Shown one piece after another: positions 31,349 to 43,325 of a DNA stretch of 64,000 nt (positions within the stretch are counted from its first letter, which is position 1; each line of letters begins with the position of its first letter). Position numbers and translations under genes: made by a program. Source of the stretch: Perognathus longimembris pacificus (taxonomy: Eukaryota > Chordata > Mammalia > Rodentia > Heteromyidae); assembly GCF_023159225.1 (NCBI RefSeq), contig NC_063171.1, forward strand, positions 2,585,501-2,649,500. The letters run 5' to 3'. Below the pieces are notes generated by a model. It did no database searches. It was given only the letters and a program-made list of their open reading frames with translations, and was not told the origin of the DNA.

Positions 31349-33284
31349 TCAAATTTAAGTGCTGACACTATTAGGCAGTTTCATATTAGAAACATGGCTT
31401 CTGTTAAAAGACAAAAAAGCAGATATTTCCAGACATACTAATACAACAGCAACAAGCAGCAGTATGCCTCTCATCTCTCAGATGACATACTCTAGATTAA
31501 ATAAATTCTTGATTCCACTGTTTCCTTTTTCATACACAGGATAAAAATTTAGTAAAATTGTTGTGCACTACTATTGCCTCTCTTCTTTCCCCTTAATCTG
31601 AAAACTTCCTAGGAAGAAAGCATCTGGAATTTGCCATGACATAACATGTGACAGTGAATCATTTTTTTCTTTGTTCAATAATTTTTACCACTGATCAATT
31701 ATCCATTTCATGACAATCTCTCTATTTCCAAAATAAAACACTGTAGCAAATATTAGTTAGTATTACCTTTTTCCAACATATTTGTGGAATAACCCAAACT
31801 TCAACTTTGAAAAAGAAGCACAAACTTTCCATCATTCTGAGCCTTGATGGTATTATTCATAGTTTGTCAGACCGCCTATAAAATACTTGTGTGAAAGTTA
31901 AACATTATTAAATTTCTAGTGTCTTACGTTTATTTTTTCCTGCTATTATACAAAACTATTATTAATATGCTGTGAAATAGACATCCTCACATTTGCTAGT
32001 GAAAGCCTTTCAGTGGTAATGCTTCTGAATCTTTTCTGGTAAAAAATGAACATTTGATGTACAAAACCAATAAAATTCACACTTGCCGCAGTGGCATCGT
32101 GGGGTGATTATTACAGTATTTTTCCCTGAAGTACCTTGGGATTCAGATGATTAGAGAATTGTCTTATGTTTTAAACTTCCTGCCAACAATGTGGCTTTTA
32201 GCTGCATTGGACTGAGGACAAATTGCAGTATAATGTATGTTGACAGTTTAATCACAGGGGTTACAATACTTGGTGGACTTTATGATGTAATACATCCTTA
32301 CAGTTCTCTCTGGAGACTTGTGCTGTGATTTTCAAGGCACAGAAAAGTCAATAAACTAAAACAGTCTGAGTAAGATTTCTTCCTTCTGTATACTTTGGAC
32401 ATTTGCCTAAGAAATAAATAGGTGCTACCCTCCTAAAATATTTTTTCTGACATGACTTTCTGTTTTTCCTTCTTAAACTGTAGCTTTTATGATTGTTATG
32501 GTGTAATTTTTATTAAATTTACATTAAAATATAAAAAGTCTTTTCTTTTACAATAAACAGGAATTGCCTCCACCCCCAGGTCTCAGAGGCAAAATTCCTA
32601 TTCTATAAAAAGCTGTAATTGTGGCTTTCAAAAAACATCTCATTAAAGATTTATATGTTTTGGAGCACAATGTTTTCTGATGAGGCTTAAACACATTTAG
32701 ACTAATTATTCCTAATGTTTTGAACATTGTACAAATACTTGGAGCATTAAATATCTAACAGCACAAAAATAACAAGTTATATGCACAAAATTCATTTAAT
32801 TACATTAGGATATTTCTTCCACCAATATAGTCTAGGTGAAACAAACACGTATTTTTAGAGCAATGCCTGGGGCAATATTTTTAAGGCAAAAGCACACTTT
32901 ATTATTAAATAAATGTGATTATGAGTGTAGGTGTTTCCTTATATATTATTGTTTTCTGATGCTTGCATCTAAATGATCACATCATAAGAAAGCAGTCAAC
33001 TTTCCAGGCACATAAAACCTCGTATGACTCCAGGATGCACAACTGTCAGGAACCTTAGTGATTTATAGAAAGGAAAACTTATCACACTATTCTAAAACAG
33101 TCTTCTAAACTAGCTTGGTTTTTTAGTATACTCATTTATCATCTACCTCTAAGTAAAAAGTAGAAGTTAGAGAAAATGTCTATAAATCACTACCTCCCAC
33201 AAGAACTGCCCTTTACTCATTTTTCTCTTCTTAGAAAGGTGCATAATTATGAGATACAGAAAAGCATAGTTTCCTGTCATAAAG
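31349..33284. other. Unique DNA; possible conserved cluster 31850-32900
   Basis: About 1.9 kb without recognised repeats, the longest repeat-free block near here. 31850-32900 is AT-rich but non-repetitive with many TAATTA/ATTAAT-like words and an isolated CpG-containing patch (TTGCCGCAGTGGCATCGTGG near 32083-32102), as seen in deeply conserved non-coding elements. No exon-like open frame with splice context stands out. Confidence 0.3.
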
Positions 33285-33490
33285 GTGACACAGTAATGTT
33301 TACTAAGGACTCCCTATGTCTCAGGTACTGCGCAAAATGTTTTCAATATGTCATTTTCTTTGCTCCTCTAAGCAACCTTGAGGTTCAGGGTTTTATTTAC
33401 ACTTTATAGATCACAAGAGAGAGACCAGAATTTGCTCACTTCAGAAGCAAATAGCTAGTGGAGCTAGGATTCCAATCCAGTCATTCAGAA
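33285..33490 (+). mobile_element. MIR SINE (ancient)
   Basis: 'TTTACTAAGGACTCCCTATGTCTCAGGTACTG', 'TTTTATTTACACTTTATAGATCAC' and 'AGCAAATAGCTAGTGGAGCTAGGATTCCAATCCAG' line up in order with the MIR consensus (core and 3' region). Old mammal-wide SINE. Confidence 0.75.
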
Positions 33491-33849
33491 CCTTGAACCC
33501 ACCTTCTTCTTTACTCACCTCCTCACAATTGATTTAGTTTTAAAACAAACAGACAAATAAAACAGGTATATGCCAGTGTTTAGAAGAAAAAGAAAATCCA
33601 AACCAATGTGAGGAATATTAAATGAATTATGAATTACGTTAAAGATACAAAACATTCATTAGGGAAACATCTTGAAATTCATTTTAAGAGAAAGGATCAA
33701 GAAAATGTGATCTCTCTCTATATACATACATACATATTCATATAGTAGTGCATATGCATGTACACATATGTGTGTGCATAAATGCACATGCAAGTGTGCA
33801 CACTTGTTTGCACTTATATACATGAGTGTTTACAAACCTATGCATGTAC
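33491..33849. repeat. Unassigned DNA with TA/CA low-complexity 33716-33840
   Basis: The first part is unassigned. 33716-33840 is a degenerate TATACATACA and ATGTGTGTGCA tract that borders the L1 fragment. Confidence 0.6.
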
Positions 33850-34390
33850 ACAGTGAAATTTTACTCATCCATCAGAATGAGTCGTTTGCAGAGAAATGGA
33901 TGGACCTAGAAAAAATTATGTTAAATGAAGTAAGTCCAGCCCAAAAAGACAAGATTGCCTGTCTTCTTTCATATGAAGTTAGATCTAAGTTATAAATATA
34001 TATAAAGACAAATACACTGAAAGAGCATGATCCAAAATTAAATCAGAACATTGAATATGTTAATTGAAGTATGGTATACAGAGGGGAATATTCTAATGGT
34101 ATAACTCATTAGAACAACTAACTCATAGTCTAACAAAATGAAAATCCCAAGAAGCTGGGACTTGTGGGGTCAGGGAGAAAGGGATAGATGAATGAAGAGA
34201 GGAAAGATGGAAGCATGGAGTAATAATATTCAATGTACACATGTGAAAATGGAGCCAGGTAAATTAAGGATGGGTGGGGTTGGGAGAGATATAGGAGATG
34301 ACAAAAGGAATGACATCCATCAACATGCATTGTACTCATAAACTGACATATGAAACTAAAACAGTTTGTACAGGTAAAGAAAAAATTTAG
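33850..34390 (+). mobile_element. Old L1 3' end
   Basis: 'TGAAATTTTACTCATCCATCAGAATGAGTCG...AAATGGATGGACCTAGAAAAAATTATG' encodes the end of ORF2 with stops. It is followed by a diverged 3' UTR with the G-rich tract reduced to 'GGGTGGGGTTGGGAG', then 'CATATGAAACTAAAACAGTTTGTACAGG' and an A-rich tail. Older than the G-rich copies. Confidence 0.8.
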
Positions 34391-35573
34391 TTAAAGAAAA
34401 AAAAACAAGAATGTTCTTCTCAGTATAGAAAGGTGTCCCTTGTCTCCAAAATCTTACTATTGCTGATTTTTATAATCCTATGTCATTTTAATCACCTCAT
34501 GATTATCCTCATTACATTTTCCGGTGGCAATTCAAATTGTGCATGTAGTCAAAGCAAACATATATAAAATCGATGCCCCCAAGGTCTTGTGAAGACCCTG
34601 AGAGCCTGAGACAGCATGCTAAAAAAATAAAATTCAATCAGAGCATTGAAAGTGAATGTAAAGGTTCAGGTCAAGAAAAGAAGTTATTGCCTTTGAATTC
34701 TGGCCCACATTGATGTTTCTGGTTCCAGTCCCTTTGTTACTTTTTCTAATTTTTGGCTCAGATTTCATGCAATACTGCTCCCAGGGGCTCTGCCGACCAG
34801 ACCTGGTTGGAAGACATCCCAGTTGAGAGCAGAGGTCTGAGGATTATTGAAGTGGTTTTCTTTTGAATCACTTATGAAAACAGAGGCCCAGCCAATCACC
34901 AGCCATGTGATTTGCTCAAATCACTGAGCCTCTCAATTCCCTACGGAGAGCCAGGGTCAGCTTTTTCCTTACAAGGTAGTGGTTGGAGTTTCTCTTCTGC
35001 TTTGAGAACCCCAGAGCTCTAGTGAGGAAAGGGAGACAGAAAAAAATACATTACTTGGACATATTCATGAAGTGAACAGAGTGAAATTATCTCCAGCCCA
35101 GAGTGCATGTCTACTGTCTTCCAGCACTTTGAAAATTCATTCATGCTTTATTTCCTGGCTGATGAAGCTTAGCACAATCTCTACTCCTTCCTCATGTCAC
35201 CTCCTCATTTTTCTCCTATGATGTTTGCAATCAGAAGCTAAAATAAGAATAGGAGATGAAAACATTGAGATAATCTGATTGCATTGGTCCTTACCAAAAT
35301 TTAATAACTAACATTTAAACAAATTCTTTCCAGGCAATTGCAACAAAATAGAAAGGCCACAAAAGAGATGGAGTCATTTCATTCATCTCAGTATTTTGTC
35401 CGTTCTTCCAGATTGTTCCTTCTTTCTACTTCAAAAAGAAAAAAAAAGAACTCAGGATTAAAAGAAATGATTAACTTTATTTTATTATTTTTCTGTAAAC
35501 TTCAAGTCCTGATGAAAATGCACACTAATATCCATCTCACCCACCTCACACTTAACTTCAAAAAAGAAAGCAA
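34391..35573. other. Unassigned DNA
   Basis: No gene recognised. 34890-34950 faintly resembles a MIR ('CATGTGATTTGCTCAAATCACTGAGCC'), not called separately. Confidence 0.35.
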
Positions 35574-35815
35574 TCTAGCCAGGTGTTGGTGGGGTGACTC
35601 ATACCACCAGGAGGCTGAGATCTGAGAAGTTCTGTTCAAAGCCAGCCAGGGCAGAAAAGTCCATGAGATTCTTATACAGAAACTAATCAAGTTTGTATTC
35701 AAACTTAAATCCAAAGAGCCTGAAGTGTCACTCACGAGATAGAGCACCAGCCTCCAGAAAAAATGCTCAGGTAGAGTGCTCTGGCTATTAATTCATGCCC
35801 CAATATTGGAGAAAA
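35574..35815 (+). mobile_element. B1-Geo SINE
   Basis: 'TAGCCAGGTGTTGGTGGGG', 'CCAGGAGGCTGAGATCTGAG', 'AGCCAGCCAGGGCAGAAAAGTCCATGAG' (B1-like half), then 'AAGTGTCACTCACGAGATAGAGCACC' and 'TAATTCATGCCCC' (decayed Geo half), A-tail. Confidence 0.8.
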
Positions 35816-35925
35816 AAAAGAAGAGAGGGAGGAAGAAAAGAGAGACAAAGGAAAAGGAGGGGGAGGAAGAGAGGGAAGAGGAAAGGATAGAAAGAGAATG
35901 AGAAGGCTAGAAAGAAGGAAATTGG
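35816..35925. repeat. GA-rich tract following a SINE tail
   Basis: Purine-only stretch of GAGAGG, GGAGGAAG and AGAAAG units directly after the A-tail of the SINE at 35574, likely derived from that tail. Confidence 0.9.
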
Positions 35926-36173
35926 AAAATCAAGCCAAACATCCAGTTTTTTTCTCCTGTCTGAAAAGTATCAGTACCTTCAGTCAATTGTGAGCTGAGT
36001 ACCAATCACAGTTGCATTAATCCAACCCCAAGATGTGGAAATTGACTGCCTTTCTCTGGGTCTTGCACCAAATGGTATGAAAAGCAATGAACTTACAGAG
36101 GGCCCTGCAGGGCACACCATAGTTTGTGTTCATGTCTCATTGCATCATGGTAGGTATTAGTGATTAGTGATTA

Positions 36174-36175
<2 letters not shown>

Positions 36176-36240
<65 letters not shown>

Positions 36241-36251
36241 GCACATATATA
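36176..36251. repeat. (AT)n(AC)n compound microsatellite
   Basis: About 25 AT units followed by about 7 AC units and another short AT run. Preceded by three copies of TTAGTGA (36155-36177). Confidence 0.95.
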
Positions 36252-36660
36252 TGGTCCCTTCTGGTTTTACACATGTCCTGACTCACTTATCAACATATAT
36301 GAGCCTCTTTTGCTTTTAGTTGTCTTTTCCTTGTAGTCTAAATCTTTATCTGTTACCCTCCTTCCTAAAAATCATAATATAACCAATTTAATGAAAATTT
36401 CTTTTCTATTTCTAAGTACAGTCTTTGATTTCTTGGATCAATGTCTAGAATACACTCTGATGTAATATAGATAATTTTAAGAAATTTCAAATTTCATTAC
36501 GTATTTAAATTATGATTATAGTATTTAGAATCTACTGATTTGTTAACACACAAAATTCAGTTGGATATTACAAATAGTAAGTACCTAAACTTTGGTTGGA
36601 AGATTCATAGTTCTTAAAAACATCTTAACATTTTTCACATAAAAATGTATGTTAAAATTT
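36252..36660. other. Unassigned AT-rich DNA
   Basis: No gene or repeat recognised. Confidence 0.35.
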
Positions 36661-36673
36661 GTACATATGAGCT

Positions 36674-36885
36674 GAGTGTGGTGGGGCACACCTGTAATCC
36701 CAGCTATTCAGAAAAAAGAGGTCAGAGGAGCACAGTCCAAGGCCAGCCTGAGCACAGTTATCATGAGACCCTGTTTGAAAAGTAAATTTAAAAACAAAAG
36801 AACTGGGATGTGGCTCCAGGGATAGAGCACTTGCCTGGTAAACAAAAGGCCCTGAGTTCAAAATTCAGGACCTTAAAAATAAAAA
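36674..36885 (+). mobile_element. B1-ID dimeric SINE with 13-bp duplication
   Basis: Left half 7SL/B1-like ('GAGTGTGGTGGGGCACACCTGTAATCCCAGC'). Right half ID-like ('CTGGGATGTGGCTCCAGGGATAGAGCACTTGCC', 'GGCCCTGAGTTCAAAATTC'). The 13-bp GTACATATGAGCT flanks it at 36661-36673 and 36886-36898. It lacks the Geo insertion, so it is a third SINE architecture, similar in layout to the B1-dID type of squirrel-related rodents. Confidence 0.85.
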
Positions 36886-36898
36886 GTACATATGAGCT

Positions 36899-38598
36899 TA
36901 GCATAGATACTTCAAAATTTAAGACAATAATAGCCCAACATTTACTACTTATTGAGATATGTGATTCTTTATTCAGTAAGAAAACAAATGTAATTTGTTA
37001 ATAAAATAGAGAAAACAGGATTATCAGTAAGTAACTTGACTTATTCCAATAGTGCTGTTCAGTTTGAACTTTGTCCACAGGACATATAGCTTCATAAAAG
37101 CGAGGCAGCAATATAGCTTCAGAAATCAAGAGTGCCATGCCATACAACTTTTCCTCCTAGGTCACTCAAATCAACTGAGTGAATTCTGGGATAGAATTAA
37201 AGTATGTATTTTTCTTCACACGCTTTGACTGACAGCTGAGTAATTTCTAAATGAAATAAAATCTTTAATGGAAGAAAAGAAGTCACTGAAAAAATCCATG
37301 GTGATTATATGGTTAACATAATCAGTTAAATGGTGCGATTACCCCCTAGTAAGGCCAGACCGTAGGGCTATGATGGTTTCTTTGAACATATAGGGCTGTG
37401 TGCAAGTAAGGAACCAATTGGATTACAATTATAAGAGCAATTGCAAAACCCTGAATATATAATTGGCAGAGTTCTTCCAAGTTAGAAGTGCTAATCTCCA
37501 GCGCACATCAGTCCTGGCTTGGCTTGTCTTGTTAGGTAAACAAAATGTGTCTTGCCTGTCATTGCCATAAAATATTAATGCACTGGAAGTCTCTAAACCT
37601 TGCTAAGCATAAGGCCTATTATCACACTTAAGAGCAAATCAATCTAATAAATCTCTGGCTGTATAAAAACTAAGTCAGCTGGCAGAGACAGTAATCTCCC
37701 TAAGGGATAGTAACAACCTCATCTCCAACTACAGCAGCTGCAGTTCCAGAGAAATTATGTTTCTTCTGCTCAGTAAAAAAAAATACATTTGTGGTGATTC
37801 CTGTTACTTAAACTCTAATGGAATCATTAGGAATATTCATACATTATATAAGTCATAGGAAACTAACTAAGAAAATCATCTGCAATGCTGTCATATGATA
37901 GGCAGAGGATTTTCACTAAGTATCTGTTTTAAAGGGTGGAATCTGACATTAAGTCAAAATGCTTATTTTCAAAAGAGCATGAATCCTACCTCATATATAA
38001 ATAATCATGTGGGAATTTTGAGTCCTGAGCTGATATCCTTAACTGAAAAGAATTTACTTATTCATCTTTAGTATGAAGCATTTCTGGTAGTATGTAAACA
38101 TAAATGCAATACTGTTTCAATACATCCTTAAGAGTTACATAAAATTTATATGTCTATTTTATGCTATATCTAACTAATCTCTTAAAACCAGAAGATTCCC
38201 CATATACACTGAACAACATCTTTACAGAAATAGGGAAATATGAGTGGATATATTAAATCATAATAATGAGTGATTTCCAGTATATTATTTCATTTAAATC
38301 CTAAAACAATTCATTAATGTAAATACAGTCATCACACAAATGAAAATTGACCTATTAGCTATTTCTTTGTATTTAGAATGGGTCAATATACATACAGCAA
38401 TGTGGACACACCATATATATATATATATATACATATATACACACATATAAACACATATATGTGTATATATATGATGTTATTTCACTAAAAGAGTTGAGTC
38501 CTTAAATAATACTGCTTATGATTTTATCATTCTGATAAATTCATAGCTATTACTTTATATTAATAATAACCTTAATGTCAGGGAAAGTGAGGAAAGTT
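36899..38598. other. Unique DNA; possible conserved element 37320-37830
   Basis: Repeat-free apart from a TA/CA tract at 38413-38472. 37320-37830 is notable: short homeodomain-like and forkhead-like words (CAATTGGATTACAATTATAAG, GGTAAACAAAATG, AAATATTAATGCAC) lie close together in moderately GC-balanced DNA, the texture of a developmental enhancer. No open frame supports a gene. Confidence 0.35.
38413..38472. repeat. TA/CA dinucleotide-rich tract
   Basis: Alternating ATAT and ACAC/ATGTGTAT runs. Confidence 0.85.
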
Positions 38599-38612
38599 AT
38601 CATTACAACTTT

Positions 38613-40664
38613 AAAAAAAATTTTACACTTCTTTTACTTTTTAAATTTATTGTAAAGGTGATGAGCAGGGAGGTTACAGTTACATAAGTAAGGTAATGAG
38701 TACATTTATTGTTAAACACTGTTACTCCCTCCCTTATTTCTCCCACTTACCACTCTTCACCCCTCCAGATTGTAAAGTTCGTTTCCAACATAGTGTCTGC
38801 TGAGTATCATTGCTGCATTAGTTCATCCTTTGTCCTGCAATTTCTGTGATTCTTTTTCTCTTCCACGGATCAGATGAACTTATATAAAAGATAAAGGGTG
38901 GGGTTGGGAATATGGCCTAGTGGCAAGAGTGCTTGCCTCATATACATGAAGCCCTAGGTTCGATTCCTCAGCACCACATATATAGAAAACGGCCAGAAGT
39001 GGCACTGTGGTTCAAGTGGCAGAGTGCTAGCCTTGAGCAAAAAGAAGCCAGGGACAGTGCTCAGGCCCTGAGTCCAAGCCCCAGAACTGGCAAAAAAAAA
39101 AAAAAAAAAAAAGACAAAGGGTAAAGAAAACTAAAACAGAAAGAAAAAATAAAAATAATGTATACAGGACATAATAAGAACCTCTTATTTCCAATTCTTG
39201 GAGTTCATTTTGGTATGCTTCATTATATTCCGTCCTATGAACTTAGTGATTGCGCTATTGTGATTCTATGCTAAGAACATCATAGACATACTCTAGTTAT
39301 TACAAATGAGAGAAAACCTGCAGCTTATATTTCTTTGGGCCTGGCTTGCTTTGCTTTACATAATTTTTTTTCAGTTCTTTCTATTTCCTTACGAGTGGGG
39401 CAATGTCATTCTTTCTGATGGAAGCATAGAATTGTACTGTGTAAATATACCATATTTTTTTTTGATCTAGTCATCAACTGAGTGGCATCTGAGTTGAGAC
39501 TGTATCTTAGCTATGGCAAATAATTCTTCAGTGAACATGGTTGTGCTGGTGGCTTTAGTATGGTATTTTTTTGGGGGAATTTGTGTAATACTCAGGCGTG
39601 GGAGTGCTGGGCCATAGAGGAGTTCTATGTTTAGTGTTTTGAGGACCCTCCATTATTATTTATGGGGTGGTTGAATGAGTTTACATCCCACCAATAATAT
39701 AGTAGCATTATCTTTGGCCACATCTGGACAGAATCTATTAATTTTGTTTACTTGATAATGGCCATTCTAACTGGGGTAAGGTGAAATCTCAATGTTGTTT
39801 TCATTTGCATTTCTTCTATGGCCAGCGATGTTGAGCATTTCTTCATGGCTATTTTTATTTCCTCTTCAGGGAAGTTTCTCTTTAAGTCTTTAGCCCATTT
39901 AAGAATGAGGTGGTTGTTTCTTTGATGCAATACTCATCAATACCCCAACATCATTCTTTAATGAAATAGAAGAAGCAATCCAAAAACTCATATGGAATTT
40001 TTTTTAAATCCTCAGAATAGTAAAAACTATCTTTATCAGGAAGAGCAGTGCTGTAGGAATATCAATAGCAAATTTCAAACACTATTACAAAGATATAGTA
40101 ATTTAAAAAAAATCTAGATACTGGCACAAGAATAGGCCTGAGGACAAATGGAATATAATTGAAGTTCCAGAAATGAACCCAGAGACCTATGGCCACCTAA
40201 CCTTTGATAAAGGTGCCAATAAAAACAGCATGGAAGAAAGAGAGCCTCTTCAACAAATGGTGCTGGCACAATTGGCTGTACGTATGTAGAAAATTGAATT
40301 TAGATCCTTATATATCACCCTGCCCCAGAATCAACTCAAAATGGATGGGAGACATTGGGGTAAGAGAAGATATCCAGAAAATATTACAGGAAAGAATAAG
40401 AGAGACATTAGGACTCCTTGGCACAGGTTGAAACTTTCTTAATAAAGACTCAGAAACACAACAAATCAAAGAAAGTTTGGAGAAATGGGATTGCATTAGA
40501 CTGCAGAACTTCTGCATGGCAAAGAACATAGCTTCCAAGATAAATAGAAAGCCTTCAGATTTGAAGACAATCTTCACTAGCCATACAGCAGACAAGGACT
40601 TCATATCAAAAATATACTTAGAGCTCAAAAAATTAAATCCCCCCCCAAAACAAATCCTCAAAGA
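38613..40664 (-). mobile_element. L1 with 5' inversion (twin priming), carrying a SINE
   Basis: Part 1 (38613-39928) is the 3' part of an L1 on the minus strand: 3' UTR, then ORF2 C-terminus including KWAKDLKRNF and [18 protein letters not shown]. Part 2 (about 39929-40664) is the preceding ORF2 segment on the plus strand: from TPTSFFNEIEEAI through [12 protein letters not shown] to LELKKLNPPPKQILKE. The inner ends of the two parts are consecutive in normal ORF2, so the 5' portion is inverted. The duplication ATCATTACAACTTT (38599-38612) recurs at 40665-40678 with one change. A younger IDL-Geo SINE sits in the 3' UTR. The frames contain stops. Confidence 0.93.
38900..39109 (+). mobile_element. 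IDL-Geo SINE inside the L1 3' UTR
   Basis: Complete dimer with A21 tail. Duplication AAAGATAAAGGGT (38887-38899) and AAAGACAAAGGGT (39110-39122). It post-dates the L1 that it splits. Confidence 0.92.
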
Positions 40665-40678
40665 ATCATTACAATTTA

Positions 40679-41635
40679 ATGGGCATTATTTTATCTCTTA
40701 GAAATACACAGATCATTATGAATCTAAAGCACAAATATCTTCATCCTGTAAAAGTAGGCATTAAAATAATACACTAAACTGATGACATGGATCGTCATAT
40801 CCTCCTCTCCAAATTCCTAGCTCTTATTTCATTTGTTCAATCAGAGTGTATGTGTTGATGACCTGCTTTGTATTCAGCATATTACAAGTTGCAGAAGTTG
40901 CAAAGGCAGGATTCAGTGCAGAATTTTAAAATGCCAACACTTTTGTTTAACAAAAAAAGAAAGAAAGAAACATATTAATGTGAATATATTCATGTGGATC
41001 ATAGAGGTGAAATGCTCAGTGAAAGATAAGATGCAAACAAAACCATTTCTTAATTTTCTGGAATCAAATCTAAGCTAGACTCCAAGATTCTCTCACTGCT
41101 AGCAAGAAGAGCACACTCACTCAGGCAGGTTCCTGTCATCCTTGTCTTTCTGGGTCCCAGGAAAATGGCAGGCAACCTTAACCTTTAAGGAATGATGTTC
41201 ATTCTTGAGGCTGTGGTTTGTTTTCTTGCAATATCAATCAAGTCCCACCCTTTGTCCATCCTCTCTGACTTTTGTTGAAACATCCAGGGAACAAAGTAGC
41301 ACTTGATCAAGATATTTTCCACAAAGGCATGAGGTTTCATTCTCTGTCTCCCTCCAAAATTTACAACACTATTTCCTGGCTCCATCCTTTTCTTATAGAA
41401 AATAACTAACATCAGAATCAGTAGCTCTGTTAGCCAAGTACAAGACGGCCAGTTCTTTTGACATTTGAGCATAATAACATATAGAAATATTGAATAACTC
41501 AAGAAGTCAAATTGCAAACCCTCAAACCAGAATCTTTATTTATTTTGAAGGGAAAATCACTAATGCAAAGAAAGGCTGGATCAGTGTTCCTTTACCCCAG
41601 GAATAAATCTCATTATTTTATAGGCAGCAGAAACT
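40679..41635. other. Unassigned DNA
   Basis: No gene supported. The 110-codon minus-strand frame 41185-41517 has no recognisable domain or conserved motif and is not called. Confidence 0.35.
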
Positions 41636-41644
41636 AAATAACAT

Positions 41645-41853
41645 GGGGTTGGGAATGTGCCCTAGTGGGCAAGAGTGCTCGCCTCATATACATGAAACCA
41701 TGGGTTTAATTCCTCAGCATCACATATGTAGAAAATGGCCAGAAGTGGTGCTGCAGCTCAAGTGACAGAGTGCTAGCCTTGAGCAAAAGGAAGCCAGGGA
41801 CAATGCTCAGGTCCTGAATCCAAGGCCCAGGACTGGAAAAAATAAACAAACAC
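41645..41853 (+). mobile_element. IDL-Geo SINE
   Basis: Complete but more diverged dimer (B-box decayed to GGTTTAATTCC). AAATAACAT flanks it at 41636-41644 and 41854-41862. Confidence 0.9.
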
Positions 41854-41865
41854 AAATAACATGGG

Positions 41866-42640
41866 TGATTCGATGTACTCTTCATTCTTAAATTCTCAAT
41901 CTCTCATTATGTTATGTCTATAATGTACATGCTTTATAAGGGTACAGATGAATGACTTAGCCTTTCAATTATGTCGTATTTTTTGTAATCATATTTCTAT
42001 ATTTGTTACAAGACACAGCTTTAGCATAAATCTGAATAAAGCATAACCACTTTCAACCAGTAGAAGTTTCACTACATTCATTGTATGTTAAAGAAATAGG
42101 AAAAAAAAAAGAGATTTAATAAACTGAAAGGAAATAATGCAATGTCAGCAGTCAATCTCAATCTGTTATAAAATGAAATGGAAATAATTGTGTTAACTGA
42201 TAAAAAGTTACTCTAATAGATGTTTTGAAAGGTTCCAAAATATTAAACTTCAAAATACATGAAGTTTGTAAAGATAAGAAAGATCAGCAGGTCAAAGGTA
42301 AAGAAATATTCAAGAGTGTACGAATAATGAAATCCTGTTGTTGACAACTAAATTAATAAAACTAGAGATCATTATGTTAAAATAAATGAGACAGACTCAG
42401 AAATACATATGTCCAATGTTTTCTCTCTAATTTTCCTTTAAATAATGAAAGTAGAAGTATGATTATTTAATTTAGGAAAAGAAAGCAATGGGAGGAGGGA
42501 GACAAGAAATGATATTAGAGGTGCTTTTGTTCAAAATACATAATATACATGCATGAATTGGCATAATGAACCTATTATTTTGTACAACTAATAACTAACT
42601 CTGTTTTTTACAGCCTTAAGTATAAAAGTTATAAAACTAA
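41866..42640. other. Unassigned AT-rich DNA
   Basis: No gene or repeat recognised. Confidence 0.35.
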
Positions 42641-42688
42641 CACCCAGGTCCTGTGTTCAAGCCCCAGTACTGGCACACACACACAAAT
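42641..42688 (+). mobile_element. Geo SINE 3' remnant with (CA)n
   Basis: 'CCCAGGTCCTGTGTTCAAGCCCCAGTACTGGC' is the end of a Geo monomer, followed by a short (CA)n in place of an A-tail. Confidence 0.65.
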
Positions 42689-42697
42689 ATTACAATA

Positions 42698-42957
42698 CAG
42701 AATACCAAAATCGAGAGACACAGGGTAAAAAGACAAACAACTACAAAAGCAATATTTGCAAAACTGTTTGGTGTAAATCAACTGAACAACTCATTGTGGG
42801 GAGGGGAAAAGGGGAGGGGGGAGGGGGAATGGGGGAGGAGGTAACAAAGAGTACAAAAAATATATCCAATGCCTAACGTATGAAACTGTAACCTCTCTGT
42901 ACATCAGTTTGACAATAAAAATTACAAAAAAATTAAATAAAATAAAAAACAAAAAAA
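42698..42957 (+). mobile_element. L1 3' end, 5'-truncated, with 9-bp duplication
   Basis: Begins in the 3' UTR ('CAGAATACCAAAATCGAGAGACAC'), has the G-rich tract (42797-42840), the terminal block 'ATGAAACTGTAACCTCTCTGTACATCAG' and AATAAAAA. ATTACAATA occurs at 42689-42697 and 42958-42966. Confidence 0.9.
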
Positions 42958-42966
42958 ATTACAATA

Positions 42967-43325
42967 AAATTGTAGAGATATGCTTCCCAGTACAAAGAGT
43001 AGCTTATGTGTTACCTAAATGTCAGTTGTTTCTATTGATTTCAAGGACTGGGCTAGAATTCAGCGATGTAATGTTAGATAAATGAAAAATAAAACTTGAG
43101 ACCAAATCACACAGGGAATTATCAATTAGATTGTAGAGTTCTGCTTAAGCCTAAGAACATAGGACTGCTGTTGAAGGATCTGAAAGGAGACAAGTTACAT
43201 TTTTTTCAACTTTCAAAGAGAATAAATTGACTTGGGAAAGGGAAAAAGTTTCAGAAGAACAGATGTAGAAATACAAGACAAACATCAAATCCTAAAGGAA
43301 AATAAATTACAAACGTTACACACTT
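42967..43325. other. Unassigned DNA
   Basis: No gene or repeat recognised. Confidence 0.35.

Noticed and set aside
41185..41517. A 110-codon minus-strand frame as a gene
   Set aside because: No domain, no neighbouring exon or promoter features, composition like its flanks.
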